DNA of 64,000 nt from Phenylobacterium sp. LH3H17. GTDB lineage: Bacteria; Pseudomonadota; Alphaproteobacteria; Caulobacterales; Caulobacteraceae. The stretch lies in the NCBI RefSeq assembly GCF_024298925.1, contig NZ_CP101283.1, positions 3,229,001 through 3,293,000 on the forward strand, in the 5' to 3' direction. Numbering within the stretch: position 1 is the first letter of the stretch; every line of letters starts with the position of its first letter. A model generated the notes under the pieces. The model had not been told where the DNA came from. It ran no database searches and was given only the letters and a program-made list of their open reading frames with translations. This document shows, in pieces, positions 1 to 7,479 of the stretch. Made by a program: the position numbers and the translations under genes.

Positions 1-156
1 CTGTTCGAACGCGACCTCGGCCCGGTGAAGGCCGCGGCCCGCCGCCGCGCTGAGCAGCGCCATAGCTGGGACAACACCTTCGAGGGTCTGACCCGGATTT
101 ATGGCGAACTTGTCGCCGGCCGCTCGTCCGACGCCCCGGTGGCCTTGCGGGCCTAG
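1..156 (+). CDS. C-terminal fragment of a probable family 4 glycosyltransferase
   Basis: The window opens inside this gene, and only the last 51 codons are visible, ending in TAG at 154-156. The tail contains a Trp-Asp-Asn-Thr-Phe step followed by a Tyr-Gly-Glu-Leu helix after an Arg-rich helix. This resembles the end of many GT4 glycosyltransferases, where a final helix of the form SW..tf..l...Y packs back on the N-terminal domain. The catalytic part is outside the window, so the family call is an inference from this short tail. Its stop codon shares bases CTAG with the stop of the convergent acyl-CoA dehydrogenase gene. Confidence 0.4.
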   Translation: MFERDLGPVKAAARRRAEQRHSWDNTFEGLTRIYGELVAGRSSDAPVALRA

Positions 157-1382
157 CGCCCGGTCGGCATGTCCTTGAACGGGATGTCCTTGTCGACCCG
201 GATGTCGCCGGGCAGGCCCAGCACGCGCTCGGCGATGATATTGCGCAGGATCTCATCGGTGCCGCCGGCGATCCGCAGACCCGGAGCGAACATCACCGAG
301 GACTGGAAACCGCCGTGCAGCGGAGCCAGGTCCGAGTCGTTGATGATCCCGAACTGATCCAGCATCTCGACCGCCGCGTTGCCCAGATCCTGCATCTGGA
401 CCGCCGAGATGATCTTGCCGATCGAGCTCTCCGGACCGGGAGTCTGACCGCGCGACAGGGCGGTCATGGTCCGGTTGCGGGTGTGTTTCAGCCCCTCGGC
501 CTGGACATACCAGTCAGCCAGCTTCTCGCGGAGCGCGCTGTCCTTCAGCGCCGACTGGCCATCGAGGCCCGGCGTGTCGCGCGCCGTCTCCAGGAACTGA
601 GACCAACCGGCGCCGGTCGCCCCACCGACCGCCAGCCGCTCGTTCATCAGGGTGACCAGGCTGACCTTCCAGCCCTCGCCGACAGCGCCCAGCCGCTGGC
701 TGTCCTTGACCCGCACGTCGGTGAAGAACACCTCGTTGAACCCCGAGCCGCCCGACATCTGGTGGATCGGCTTCACCTCGATCCCCGGGTCCTTCATGTC
801 GATCCAGAACATGGTCAGGCCCTTGTGCTTGGGCGCTTCCGGATCGGTCCTGACGATGACGATGCCGTAGTCGGAGAACTGGGCGCCGGTCGTCCACACC
901 TTTTGGCCCGAGATGAGCCAGTCGCCGGAACCGTCGTCGGCCTTCACCGCCTTGGTCCGCGCGGCTGCCACGTCCGAGCCGCCAGAGGGTTCGGAGAACA
1001 ACTGGCACCAGATCTCCTCGCCGCGGATGGCGGGCCCGGCGAAGCGGTCCTTCGTCCCCTGGTCCGCGAAGTTCATCACGGTCGGCACGCACATGCCCAG
1101 GCCGATCTGGAACGGGTTGGGCGGGATCGGATACTTGGCCTCCTCCTGCCCGAAGATCACGTTCTGCAGCGGATTGCCGCCCTGGCCGCCCCATTCCTTG
1201 GGCCAGGTGATGCAGGCATAGCCGGCGGCGGCCTTCTTGGCCTGCCAGGCCTTGGAAGCGTCCATCGAGTCGCCGCCGCCCTCGGGGTCGGCGCTGACAT
1301 GCTGCTTGGGGGCGTTGGCCTCCAGCCAGGTGCGGACCTGGGCTCGGTAGGCGGCTTCTTCGGGGGTGTCGTTGAAGTCCAT
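153..1382 (-). CDS. acyl-CoA dehydrogenase, larger subunit of a paired enzyme
   Basis: A 409-residue FAD-dependent acyl-CoA dehydrogenase that would oxidise an acyl-CoA thioester to the 2-enoyl-CoA. Visible features are the flavin/substrate segment LFSEPSGGSD (about residues 129-138), the KVWTTGAQ strand (about 161-168) and the C-terminal GGTDEILRN helix. The glutamate found in the YEGT motif of medium-chain enzymes is replaced here by Gly (AGGTDE), whereas Glu248 in MNERLAVGG falls where isovaleryl-CoA dehydrogenase and ChsE4-type enzymes carry their base. The start at 1382 gives MDFNDTPEE; the 51 codons upstream in the same frame run through the neighbouring gene and look non-coding. It lies 13 bases after a second dehydrogenase gene, suggesting an operon and a heteromeric alpha2beta2 enzyme. 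The substrate cannot be read from sequence. Confidence 0.88.
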   Translation of the reverse strand: MDFNDTPEEAAYRAQVRTWLEANAPKQHVSADPEGGGDSMDASKAWQAKKAAAGYACITWPKEWGGQGGNPLQNVIFGQEEAKYPIPPNPFQIGLGMCVPTVMNFADQGTKDRFAGPAIRGEEIWCQLFSEPSGGSDVAAARTKAVKADDGSGDWLISGQKVWTTGAQFSDYGIVIVRTDPEAPKHKGLTMFWIDMKDPGIEVKPIHQMSGGSGFNEVFFTDVRVKDSQRLGAVGEGWKVSLVTLMNERLAVGGATGAGWSQFLETARDTPGLDGQSALKDSALREKLADWYVQAEGLKHTRNRTMTALSRGQTPGPESSIGKIISAVQMQDLGNAAVEMLDQFGIINDSDLAPLHGGFQSSVMFAPGLRIAGGTDEILRNIIAERVLGLPGDIRVDKDIPFKDMPTGR

Positions 1383-1395
1383 GATCCGGTGTCCC

Positions 1396-2514
1396 TTAGG
1401 CGGCCGCGTTGCGACGTTCGAGGTGGCTGACGAGGCGCTCCTTCCAGACCCGCGGCGCACCGGCCACGAGACTGAGCTGGCGCGAGCGGCGGTAGTAGAG
1501 GTGGCAGTCGACCTCCCAGGTGAAGCCGATGCCACCGTGGGTCTGGATGTTCTCCTTGGATCCGAACCAGAAGGCCTCCGAAGCGGCGATCCGCGCGGCG
1601 CTGGCGGCCACCGGCAGCTCCGGCGCGTTGGTGTTGAGCGCCCACGCCCCGTAATAGGAATTGGAGCGGGCGAGCTCGTTCTTGACGTACATGTCGGCGA
1701 GCTTGTGCTTGATGGCCTGGTAGGAGGCGATCACCCGGCCGAAGGCGTAGCGCTCCAGGGCGTATTCCTTGGCCATCTCCAGGCAGCGGTCGGCGCCCCC
1801 CAGCTGCTCGAACGACAGCAGGACCGCGGCCCGGTCGAATACCTGCTCGATCAGTTCCATGCCCTCGCCGGCGTTTCCGACCCGCCGGACCGGCGTGTCC
1901 TTGAAGGTCAGCCTGGCTGCGTCGCGAGTGGGGTCGAGGGTCTTCAAATTCTCGCGGGTCACCGACCCGTCGGTCAGGTCGGCCAGAAACAGGCCAGGCT
2001 TGCCGTTCTCCTTGGCCAGCACCAGGGCGACGGTGGCTATGCCGCCGTCCGTCACCGGGATCTTCACGCCGTTCAGCTTGCCGTCCGAGACCGTGGACTG
2101 GAGACTGCCCGCCGTGACCACGCCCGGGCCTTCGCTGGTGGCGATGGCGCCGATGACCTCGCCGGCGGCGATCTTGGGCAGCAGGTAGGCCTTCTGCTCG
2201 TCATTGCCGGCCAGCATGATCGCCTCTGCCAGGAAATAGACCGTGGACGCGAAGGGGATCGGGGCGACGGCGCGGCCCAGTTCCTCGGCGATCACGCAGA
2301 GCTCCAGGTGTCCCAGGCCCAGACCGCCGTATTCCTCGGGGATGGCGGCGCCCAGCCAGCCCTGCTCGGCCACCGATTTCCACAGCGCCTCGTCATAGGT
2401 CCGACTGTCGTCGTCGAGGGTCTTGCGCACCCGGTCGGTTCCGCAATTGGCCGCCAGGAACTTGCGCGCCTCGCCCTGCAGGAACTTCTGGTCGTCGGAG
2501 AAATCGAAATTCAT
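1396..2514 (-). CDS. acyl-CoA dehydrogenase, smaller subunit of a paired enzyme
   Basis: A 372-residue acyl-CoA dehydrogenase family protein, first gene of a two-gene operon. It has the N-terminal helical domain with IPEEYGGLGLG (about residues 58-68), a central beta domain and the C-terminal THGGIGFTWE helix with HLYYRR, typical of the short partner in pairs such as PimD or FadE heteromers. The position equivalent to the medium-chain catalytic Glu376 reads Ala (LVAGAP), and the alternative helix position is Asp in VFDRAAV. This subunit may therefore supply flavin or substrate contacts rather than the base. The pairing suggests breakdown of a bulky, cyclic or dicarboxylic acyl-CoA, as known for such heteromers; that is inference. 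Confidence 0.87.
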   Translation of the reverse strand: MNFDFSDDQKFLQGEARKFLAANCGTDRVRKTLDDDSRTYDEALWKSVAEQGWLGAAIPEEYGGLGLGHLELCVIAEELGRAVAPIPFASTVYFLAEAIMLAGNDEQKAYLLPKIAAGEVIGAIATSEGPGVVTAGSLQSTVSDGKLNGVKIPVTDGGIATVALVLAKENGKPGLFLADLTDGSVTRENLKTLDPTRDAARLTFKDTPVRRVGNAGEGMELIEQVFDRAAVLLSFEQLGGADRCLEMAKEYALERYAFGRVIASYQAIKHKLADMYVKNELARSNSYYGAWALNTNAPELPVAASAARIAASEAFWFGSKENIQTHGGIGFTWEVDCHLYYRRSRQLSLVAGAPRVWKERLVSHLERRNAAA

Positions 2515-2660
2515 TTCCGCCCATCCCCGCCCTTAGCGAGCGGTCGTTGAAATAGCTTTCGGGCAACATACGCGCCCTGCCCACCTTTGAAAGATTGACC
2601 TCGCGTCAAGGATTTCAGGGTCTTATCGCCGGCTGAAACGAGCTGTCAGGGACGCCGCGC

Positions 2661-3242
2661 ATGGCCAAGGCGATATACCAGCGAAACCAGAAGGTCTGGG
2701 TCGAGAGCGTCGGCGCCTGGGCGGTGATCGAGAAGATCGTCCCCATCTGGGCCAAGGGCTTCGACGAGCCCGTCAAGGTCACCTACGACGTCGGTCTGGG
2801 CCGAGAGTTCTCCGCCCACGAGCTGAAGCCGGAGCAGGAGAGCGATCGCGACGGGCTTACCGAGGACGGCGCCCGCTGGCGGCTGCTGCGCGCCAACAAC
2901 AAGTGGCAGACCGACCAGGAAACCCGCAACCACCCCTTCCCTGGAACATATCCGGTAGTGGTCACCGACCCCAATGACTGGGGCGGGTGGCGCGTGCCGG
3001 GCGCGGAGTACGACCGCGACCCGCACAAGATCGAATTCCAGGCGCGGCTGATCGCCAACGCCCCGCGCCTGCTAAGCCTGGCGCGGCAGGTGGTGCAGGT
3101 GGTCGACGAGAGCAACGGCGGCGCCCCGAACGAACTGCAGCAGGTGGCCGACGACATCCTGAAGCTGGAACGCTACCTGCTGGAGATTCCGGCGGGCGCG
3201 GACGTTCCGTCGTCAGACGAGACCGCCCACGCCGCCGAGTAG
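2661..3242 (+). CDS. conserved protein of unknown function, 193 residues
   Basis: I do not recognise a named family. The protein is soluble, with no signal peptide or membrane segment. The N-terminal half (residues 1-85) is beta-rich and begins with a short basic strand, KAIYQRNQKVWVESVGAWAV. A middle segment holds tryptophan-rich DPNDWGGWRVPG (about 102-113). The C-terminal third is a helical region rich in Leu and Val ending in an acidic tail. An AGGGA-type ribosome site lies about 9 bases before the ATG. The gene diverges from the acyl-CoA dehydrogenase operon across 146 bases and converges with ompW with only four bases between stop codons. Codon use matches the neighbours, so it is a genuine gene. 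Confidence 0.7.
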   Translation: MAKAIYQRNQKVWVESVGAWAVIEKIVPIWAKGFDEPVKVTYDVGLGREFSAHELKPEQESDRDGLTEDGARWRLLRANNKWQTDQETRNHPFPGTYPVVVTDPNDWGGWRVPGAEYDRDPHKIEFQARLIANAPRLLSLARQVVQVVDESNGGAPNELQQVADDILKLERYLLEIPAGADVPSSDETAHAAE

Positions 3243-3246
3243 CGTC

Positions 3247-3894
3247 CTAGAACCTGTAGCCGAGGCCGGCCGAGATCACCCAGGGGTCCAGCTTGACCTT
3301 GGACTTCAGCGCGCCGCCGTTGATCTTGGCGTCGGTCTCGAAAAACACCTTCTTCACGTCCAGATTGGCGCTCCAGGCGCCCTGAACCGCCACGTCGACG
3401 CCAGCCTGCAAGGCGTAGCCGACACCATCGTCAAGCTTCACCGAGAAGCCGTTCTTGTCGTCCCCGCTGTAGAACAGCATGTAGTTCAGCCCGGCCCCGA
3501 CATAGGGGCTCACCCGGGCCGCGGGCGCGAAGTGGTACTGCACCGTGGCGATGGGCGGCAGGACCCAGGTCTTGTGGACCACCACGTCCGTCGCCGGCCC
3601 CTGCGCGCGGATCGTGTGCCGGGTGGTGCCCAGAACAAGCTCGACGGCGACGTTGTCGGTGAAGAAATAGTGGATGCCGACGGTCGGCATGACATCATCG
3701 CCGACATCGACGTGCAGGCCGGTGGCCGCGCCCGCTGCGGTCACGATGGAGTCGTCGGCGTCCGACGAAACGCTGGTGAGGCGCGTGTTTAGGATGACGT
3801 GGCCCTTCGCCTTGGGCTGGAAGTCCTGTGCCTGGGCGCCGGTCACGAGCGTCAGAGCGGCGCCGAGCGCGAGTACGTAGGTCTTGGTTTTCAT
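3247..3894 (-). CDS. ompW: OmpW family outer membrane beta-barrel protein
   Basis: A 215-residue protein with a clear signal peptide (MKTKTYVLALGAALTLV, cleavage after AQA near residue 23) and an eight-stranded barrel pattern of alternating hydrophobic residues ending in a C-terminal aromatic, GLGYRF, as needed for BAM-dependent insertion. Characteristic OmpW parts are PTVGIHYFFTDNVAVEL (about 70-86) and SPYVGAGLNYMLFY. OmpW proteins form a narrow hydrophobic channel in the outer membrane and are tied to uptake or efflux of small hydrophobic compounds and to stress. The start at 3894 is preferred over an in-frame ATG five codons upstream because GAGGGG lies 7 bases before it and overlaps the upstream ATG. 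Confidence 0.88.
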   Translation of the reverse strand: MKTKTYVLALGAALTLVTGAQAQDFQPKAKGHVILNTRLTSVSSDADDSIVTAAGAATGLHVDVGDDVMPTVGIHYFFTDNVAVELVLGTTRHTIRAQGPATDVVVHKTWVLPPIATVQYHFAPAARVSPYVGAGLNYMLFYSGDDKNGFSVKLDDGVGYALQAGVDVAVQGAWSANLDVKKVFFETDAKINGGALKSKVKLDPWVISAGLGYRF

Positions 3895-4051
3895 CTTCAA
3901 TCCCCTCATTCAGCGCGGTGCAGCCGCGCTTGGGGCCCGGCATCACGCAGGGCGCGCGCGCGGGCCTTGACGCATCTCAAACATCCGTTTGAAATTCGTG
4001 CGGACGTCGCCCGGTCTCGCGCTGGAAGGCCAGATCGCCTAAATCGTTCTG

Positions 4052-6670
4052 ATGCGCACAGAGACCCCTCAGCCGATCCGGCTCTCCGAGTACCGTCCGC
4101 CCGCCTTCCTGGTCGACGAGGTCCGCCTGGACTTCGACCTGGCGCCCAACGCCACCCGGGTGAAGGCCAGACTGAGCATCCGCCGCAACGGCAAGCACGC
4201 CGATCCCCTGGTGCTGAACGGTGAGCGGCTGAAGCCGATCTCCGTGTCGCTCAACGGCAGGGCGTTGGGCGACGGGGAGCGCACCATCGACGCGGAGTTC
4301 CTGACGGTGCCGAACGTCCCTGACGCCTTCGTCCTGGAGACCGAGGTCGAGATCGACCCGGAGGCCAACAAGGCGCTGGACGGCCTCTACATGTCCGGCG
4401 GCCGCTTCTGCACCCAATGCGAGGCCGAGGGCTTCCGCAAGATCACCTGGTATCCAGACCGTCCCGACGTGCTCTCGCGCTTCACTGTGCGCATCGAGGC
4501 CGACAAGGCGTTCCGCCACCTGCTGTCCAACGGCAACCTGATGGACGCGGGCGCCCTGCCGGACGGCCGCCATTTCGCCGTCTGGAACGACCCCTTCCCC
4601 AAGCCCTGCTACCTGTTCGCCCTGGTGGCCGGGGAGTTGGACGTCCTGGAGGATAGGCTCGTCACCATGAGCGGCCGCACGGTGGATCTGCGCATCTTCG
4701 TCGATCCCGGCATGGCCCCCCGCGCGGCCTACGCCATGGACGCCCTGAAGCGCTCGATGAAATGGGACGAGGAGGCGTTCGGCCGGGAATACGACCTCGA
4801 CCTGTTCATGATCGTCGCCGTCCGCGATTTCAATTTCGGGGCGATGGAGAACAAGGGGCTGAATATTTTCAACTCCTCCCTGCTGCTGGCCGAACCTTCG
4901 ACCGCCACCGACATGGACTACGAGCGCATCGAGAGCGTGGTGGCTCACGAATATTTCCACAACTGGACCGGCGACCGGATCACCTGCCGCGACTGGTTCC
5001 AGCTCTGCCTGAAGGAGGGCCTCACGGTCTTCCGCGACCAGAGCTTCTCGGCCGACATGCGCGGCGCGGCGGTCCAGCGGATCAAGGACGTGAAGGCCTT
5101 GCGCGCCCGCCAGTTCCCCGAGGACCAGGGGCCGCTGGCCCACCCCGTACGGCCGTCGAGCTATCTGAAGATCGACAACTTCTACACCGCCACGATCTAC
5201 GAGAAGGGCGCGGAGGTCATCCGCATGCTCAAGACCCTGATCGGAGCGGAAGCTTTCCGAAAGGGCATGGACCTCTATTTCGACCGCTGGGATGGCCACG
5301 CCACGACGGTGGAGGAGTTCATCAAGTGCTTCGCCGAGGCGTCCGGCCGAGACCTCTCGGCCTTCTTCGCCTGGTATGAACAGGCCGGCACGCCGAAGCT
5401 GGACCTCAAGCAACGCTATGATGCGGACGCCCGCACCCTGGAGCTGGAGTTCTCCCAGGAGACCGCCCCGACCCCGGGCCAGCCCGACAAGCGCCCCCTG
5501 CCCACGCCCGTGACCGTGGGCCTGCTGGACGCCGAGGGCCGGACCCTGGCCTTCGAACGCGATGGATCGGCGATGGATGAAACCGTGGTCGTGCTGGAGG
5601 GCGCGCGAACCAAGGTGACCCTCACCGGCGTGGACTCCGTCCCGGTGATCTCGGCCCTGCGCGGGTTCTCGGCCCCGGTGACGCTCACCACCGACGCCGA
5701 ACCCAAGGACCGCTATGTCCAGCTCGCCGCCGACCCCGACCTGTTCAACCGCTGGGAGGCGGGCCAGGACCTGGCCCGGGCCCTGATCGTGGCGCGCGCC
5801 ACCGGAGCGGCGGACGAGGTCGGCGAGGAACGCTTCGCCCACGCGCTCGGCCGGTCCCTGGACGACCAGGCCGCCGACCCGGCTTTCAAGGCCTTGATGC
5901 TCGTCCTGCCCAGCGAGTCAGACCTGGCCCTGGCGCTGCAGCCCTCGGACCCCGCGGCTATCCATGAGGCCCGCGAGACCCTGCGCCAGCGGCTGTCGGT
6001 GCATCTGGCCGAGGACCTGAAGCGGCTGCATATCGGCCTGCAGGAGCTCGGCGAGTTCTCCCCCGACGCCGCAAGCGCGGGCCGCCGCGCCCTGCGCAAC
6101 GCCGCCCTGGACCTGCTGGCCGCCAATCCACGCTCCGAGGTGGCCGAACTGGCGGACGGCCACTACCGCGCCGCGGCCAACATGACCGACGCCATCGGCG
6201 GACTCTCGGCCCTGATGCTGATCGGCGGCGAAGCCTATGAGGCGGCGTTGGCCGACTTCTTCGAACGCTGGAAGTCCGAGCCCCTGGTCGTCGACAAGTG
6301 GTTCGCCCTGCAGGCCCGCGATCCCGATGAAGGCGCGTTGGGCCGGGTGCTGGGCCTCACGGCCCATCCAGCCTTCGACGAGAAGAACCCCAACCGGCTG
6401 CGGGCCCTGGTCTCGACCTTCGCCAACTTCAATCCGGCCCGCTTCCACGATCCCAGCGGCGCCGGCTACCGATTCCTGGCCGACCAGATCCTCGCCGTTG
6501 ACGGGTTCAACCCGATGACCGCGGCGCGGCTGGTGGATCCCCTGGGCGGATGGCGCCGCTACAAGCCGGAGCTGGGCGCCCTGATGAAGCAGGAACTCGC
6601 CAGGATCGCGGGGACGGATGGACTCTCCAAGAACGTCTACGAACTGGCGAGCAAGGCGCTCGCTGACTAG
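4052..6670 (+). CDS. pepN: aminopeptidase N (M1 metallopeptidase)
   Basis: An 872-residue zinc aminopeptidase, almost the same length as E. coli PepN (870). It removes N-terminal residues from peptides in the cytoplasm. The exopeptidase motif GAMEN is at 263-267. The zinc site HEYFH is at 299-303 with the third ligand Glu322 exactly in the HExxH-x18-E arrangement. The catalytic domain is followed by a beta domain and a long C-terminal helical solenoid. No good ribosome site is visible before the ATG; the preceding 157 bases separate it from the divergent ompW gene. A hairpin follows the stop. From memory, pepN lies near pleC in several alphaproteobacteria, which matches this layout. Confidence 0.96.
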   Translation: MRTETPQPIRLSEYRPPAFLVDEVRLDFDLAPNATRVKARLSIRRNGKHADPLVLNGERLKPISVSLNGRALGDGERTIDAEFLTVPNVPDAFVLETEVEIDPEANKALDGLYMSGGRFCTQCEAEGFRKITWYPDRPDVLSRFTVRIEADKAFRHLLSNGNLMDAGALPDGRHFAVWNDPFPKPCYLFALVAGELDVLEDRLVTMSGRTVDLRIFVDPGMAPRAAYAMDALKRSMKWDEEAFGREYDLDLFMIVAVRDFNFGAMENKGLNIFNSSLLLAEPSTATDMDYERIESVVAHEYFHNWTGDRITCRDWFQLCLKEGLTVFRDQSFSADMRGAAVQRIKDVKALRARQFPEDQGPLAHPVRPSSYLKIDNFYTATIYEKGAEVIRMLKTLIGAEAFRKGMDLYFDRWDGHATTVEEFIKCFAEASGRDLSAFFAWYEQAGTPKLDLKQRYDADARTLELEFSQETAPTPGQPDKRPLPTPVTVGLLDAEGRTLAFERDGSAMDETVVVLEGARTKVTLTGVDSVPVISALRGFSAPVTLTTDAEPKDRYVQLAADPDLFNRWEAGQDLARALIVARATGAADEVGEERFAHALGRSLDDQAADPAFKALMLVLPSESDLALALQPSDPAAIHEARETLRQRLSVHLAEDLKRLHIGLQELGEFSPDAASAGRRALRNAALDLLAANPRSEVAELADGHYRAAANMTDAIGGLSALMLIGGEAYEAALADFFERWKSEPLVVDKWFALQARDPDEGALGRVLGLTAHPAFDEKNPNRLRALVSTFANFNPARFHDPSGAGYRFLADQILAVDGFNPMTAARLVDPLGGWRRYKPELGALMKQELARIAGTDGLSKNVYELASKALAD

Positions 6671-6671
6671 G

Positions 6672-6691
6672 CCGGAAGGGGCTTCCGGTTT
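6672..6691 (+). terminator. hairpin terminator after pepN
   Basis: A 7-bp perfect stem, CCGGAAG (6672-6678) with CTTCCGG (6682-6688), GGG loop and three T residues after it, two bases past the pepN stop. The short T tract makes it a weak intrinsic terminator. Confidence 0.55.
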
Positions 6692-6726
6692 CGGCGGCCG
6701 CACGCCCCGAACCCTAGGGTATGGCA

Positions 6727-6745
6727 GGCGATCCGCCGGATCGCC
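6727..6745. other. inverted repeat upstream of the response regulator gene
   Basis: GGCGATCC (6727-6734) and GGATCGCC (6738-6745) form a perfect 8-bp inverted repeat with a GCC centre. It lies 115 bases before the response regulator start. It could be an operator or a second hairpin after pepN; only two T residues follow. Confidence 0.4.
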
Positions 6746-6859
6746 TTCGGGGCGAGTCACCTATCCGACGCAGTGTCCCCACGGTTGCCGTTGCGCGAAT
6801 CTTGTCGTTAATTCCGGGACTTCACCGTATTCCCGGCTCAGGAAGGAGACAGCCAGCCA

Positions 6860-7360
6860 ATGACCGTCTCGCTGAACCGGTTGCGGTTCCTGATCATCGA
6901 CGACAACGCCCACGCCATCAATCTTGTGAAGGCGATGCTGCGCGGCTTCGGCTGCGAGCAGCTCTACGACGCCCAGACCATCGAGGGCGGCAAGCAGCGG
7001 ATGAAGGCCACCCCGGCGGACATCGTCATCCTCGACTACATGATGGGCGCCGAGGAAGGCGTCACCTTCGCCCGCTGGCTGCGCAACGACAGCGACAGCC
7101 CCAACCAGTTCACACCGATCATCATGTTGACCGGTCACGCCGATCGCGATCGGGTGATGGCGGCGCGCGACGCTGGCGTGAACGAGTTCTGCGTCAAGCC
7201 GGTGACCCCGGCCGACCTGATGAAGCGCATCCTCTGGGTCATCGACCATGCTCGCCCCTTCGTCCGCAGCGCCACCTATTTCGGTCCCGACCGCCGCCGG
7301 CGCGACGATCCGAAATACACGGGCCCAGAACGCCGCGCGGATCGCCAGCGCAAGACCTGA
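6860..7360 (+). CDS. single-domain response regulator with basic C-terminal tail
   Basis: A 166-residue CheY-like receiver. The acidic pair is Asp14/Asp15, the phospho-acceptor is Asp59 (VILDYMM), with Thr91 (MLTGHAD) and Lys113 (CVKPV) completing the site. There is no DNA-binding or enzymatic output domain; instead the last 35 residues form a basic tail with the pattern YFGPDRRRR and a second GPERR. This tail recurs in many alphaproteobacterial stand-alone receivers, from memory. A strong ribosome site, GGAAGGAG, lies 11 bases before the ATG. It directly precedes pleC, from which it is separated by about 120 bases, so it may act in the same polar signalling network as a phosphate acceptor or sink; this is inference. 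Confidence 0.9.
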   Translation: MTVSLNRLRFLIIDDNAHAINLVKAMLRGFGCEQLYDAQTIEGGKQRMKATPADIVILDYMMGAEEGVTFARWLRNDSDSPNQFTPIIMLTGHADRDRVMAARDAGVNEFCVKPVTPADLMKRILWVIDHARPFVRSATYFGPDRRRRDDPKYTGPERRADRQRKT

Positions 7361-7397
7361 TCTAGCGGCGGGATCAAACCTTCGTCTGTGACGGAAT

Positions 7398-7453
7398 GAC
7401 TCCCGTGACGCCCCGCCCGCGCCCGCGTAGACTCGAGCTTCGGGGGGTGACTC
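7398..7453. promoter_or_regulatory. cluster of three GANTC sites before pleC
   Basis: GACTC occurs at 7398-7402, 7430-7434 and 7449-7453, and GAGTC at 7510-7514 just inside the coding region. GANTC is the methylation site of CcrM in Caulobacterales, and promoters carrying it are commonly controlled by GcrA. Three sites in 56 bases is far above the chance rate of about one per 256 bases or lower in GC-rich DNA. Confidence 0.5.
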
Positions 7454-7479
7454 GACCTTGGGTGAGGAGCGGAGGGGCG

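Noticed and set aside
3977..5842. A 621-codon open frame opposite pepN
   Set aside because: Shadow of pepN; no recognisable motif.
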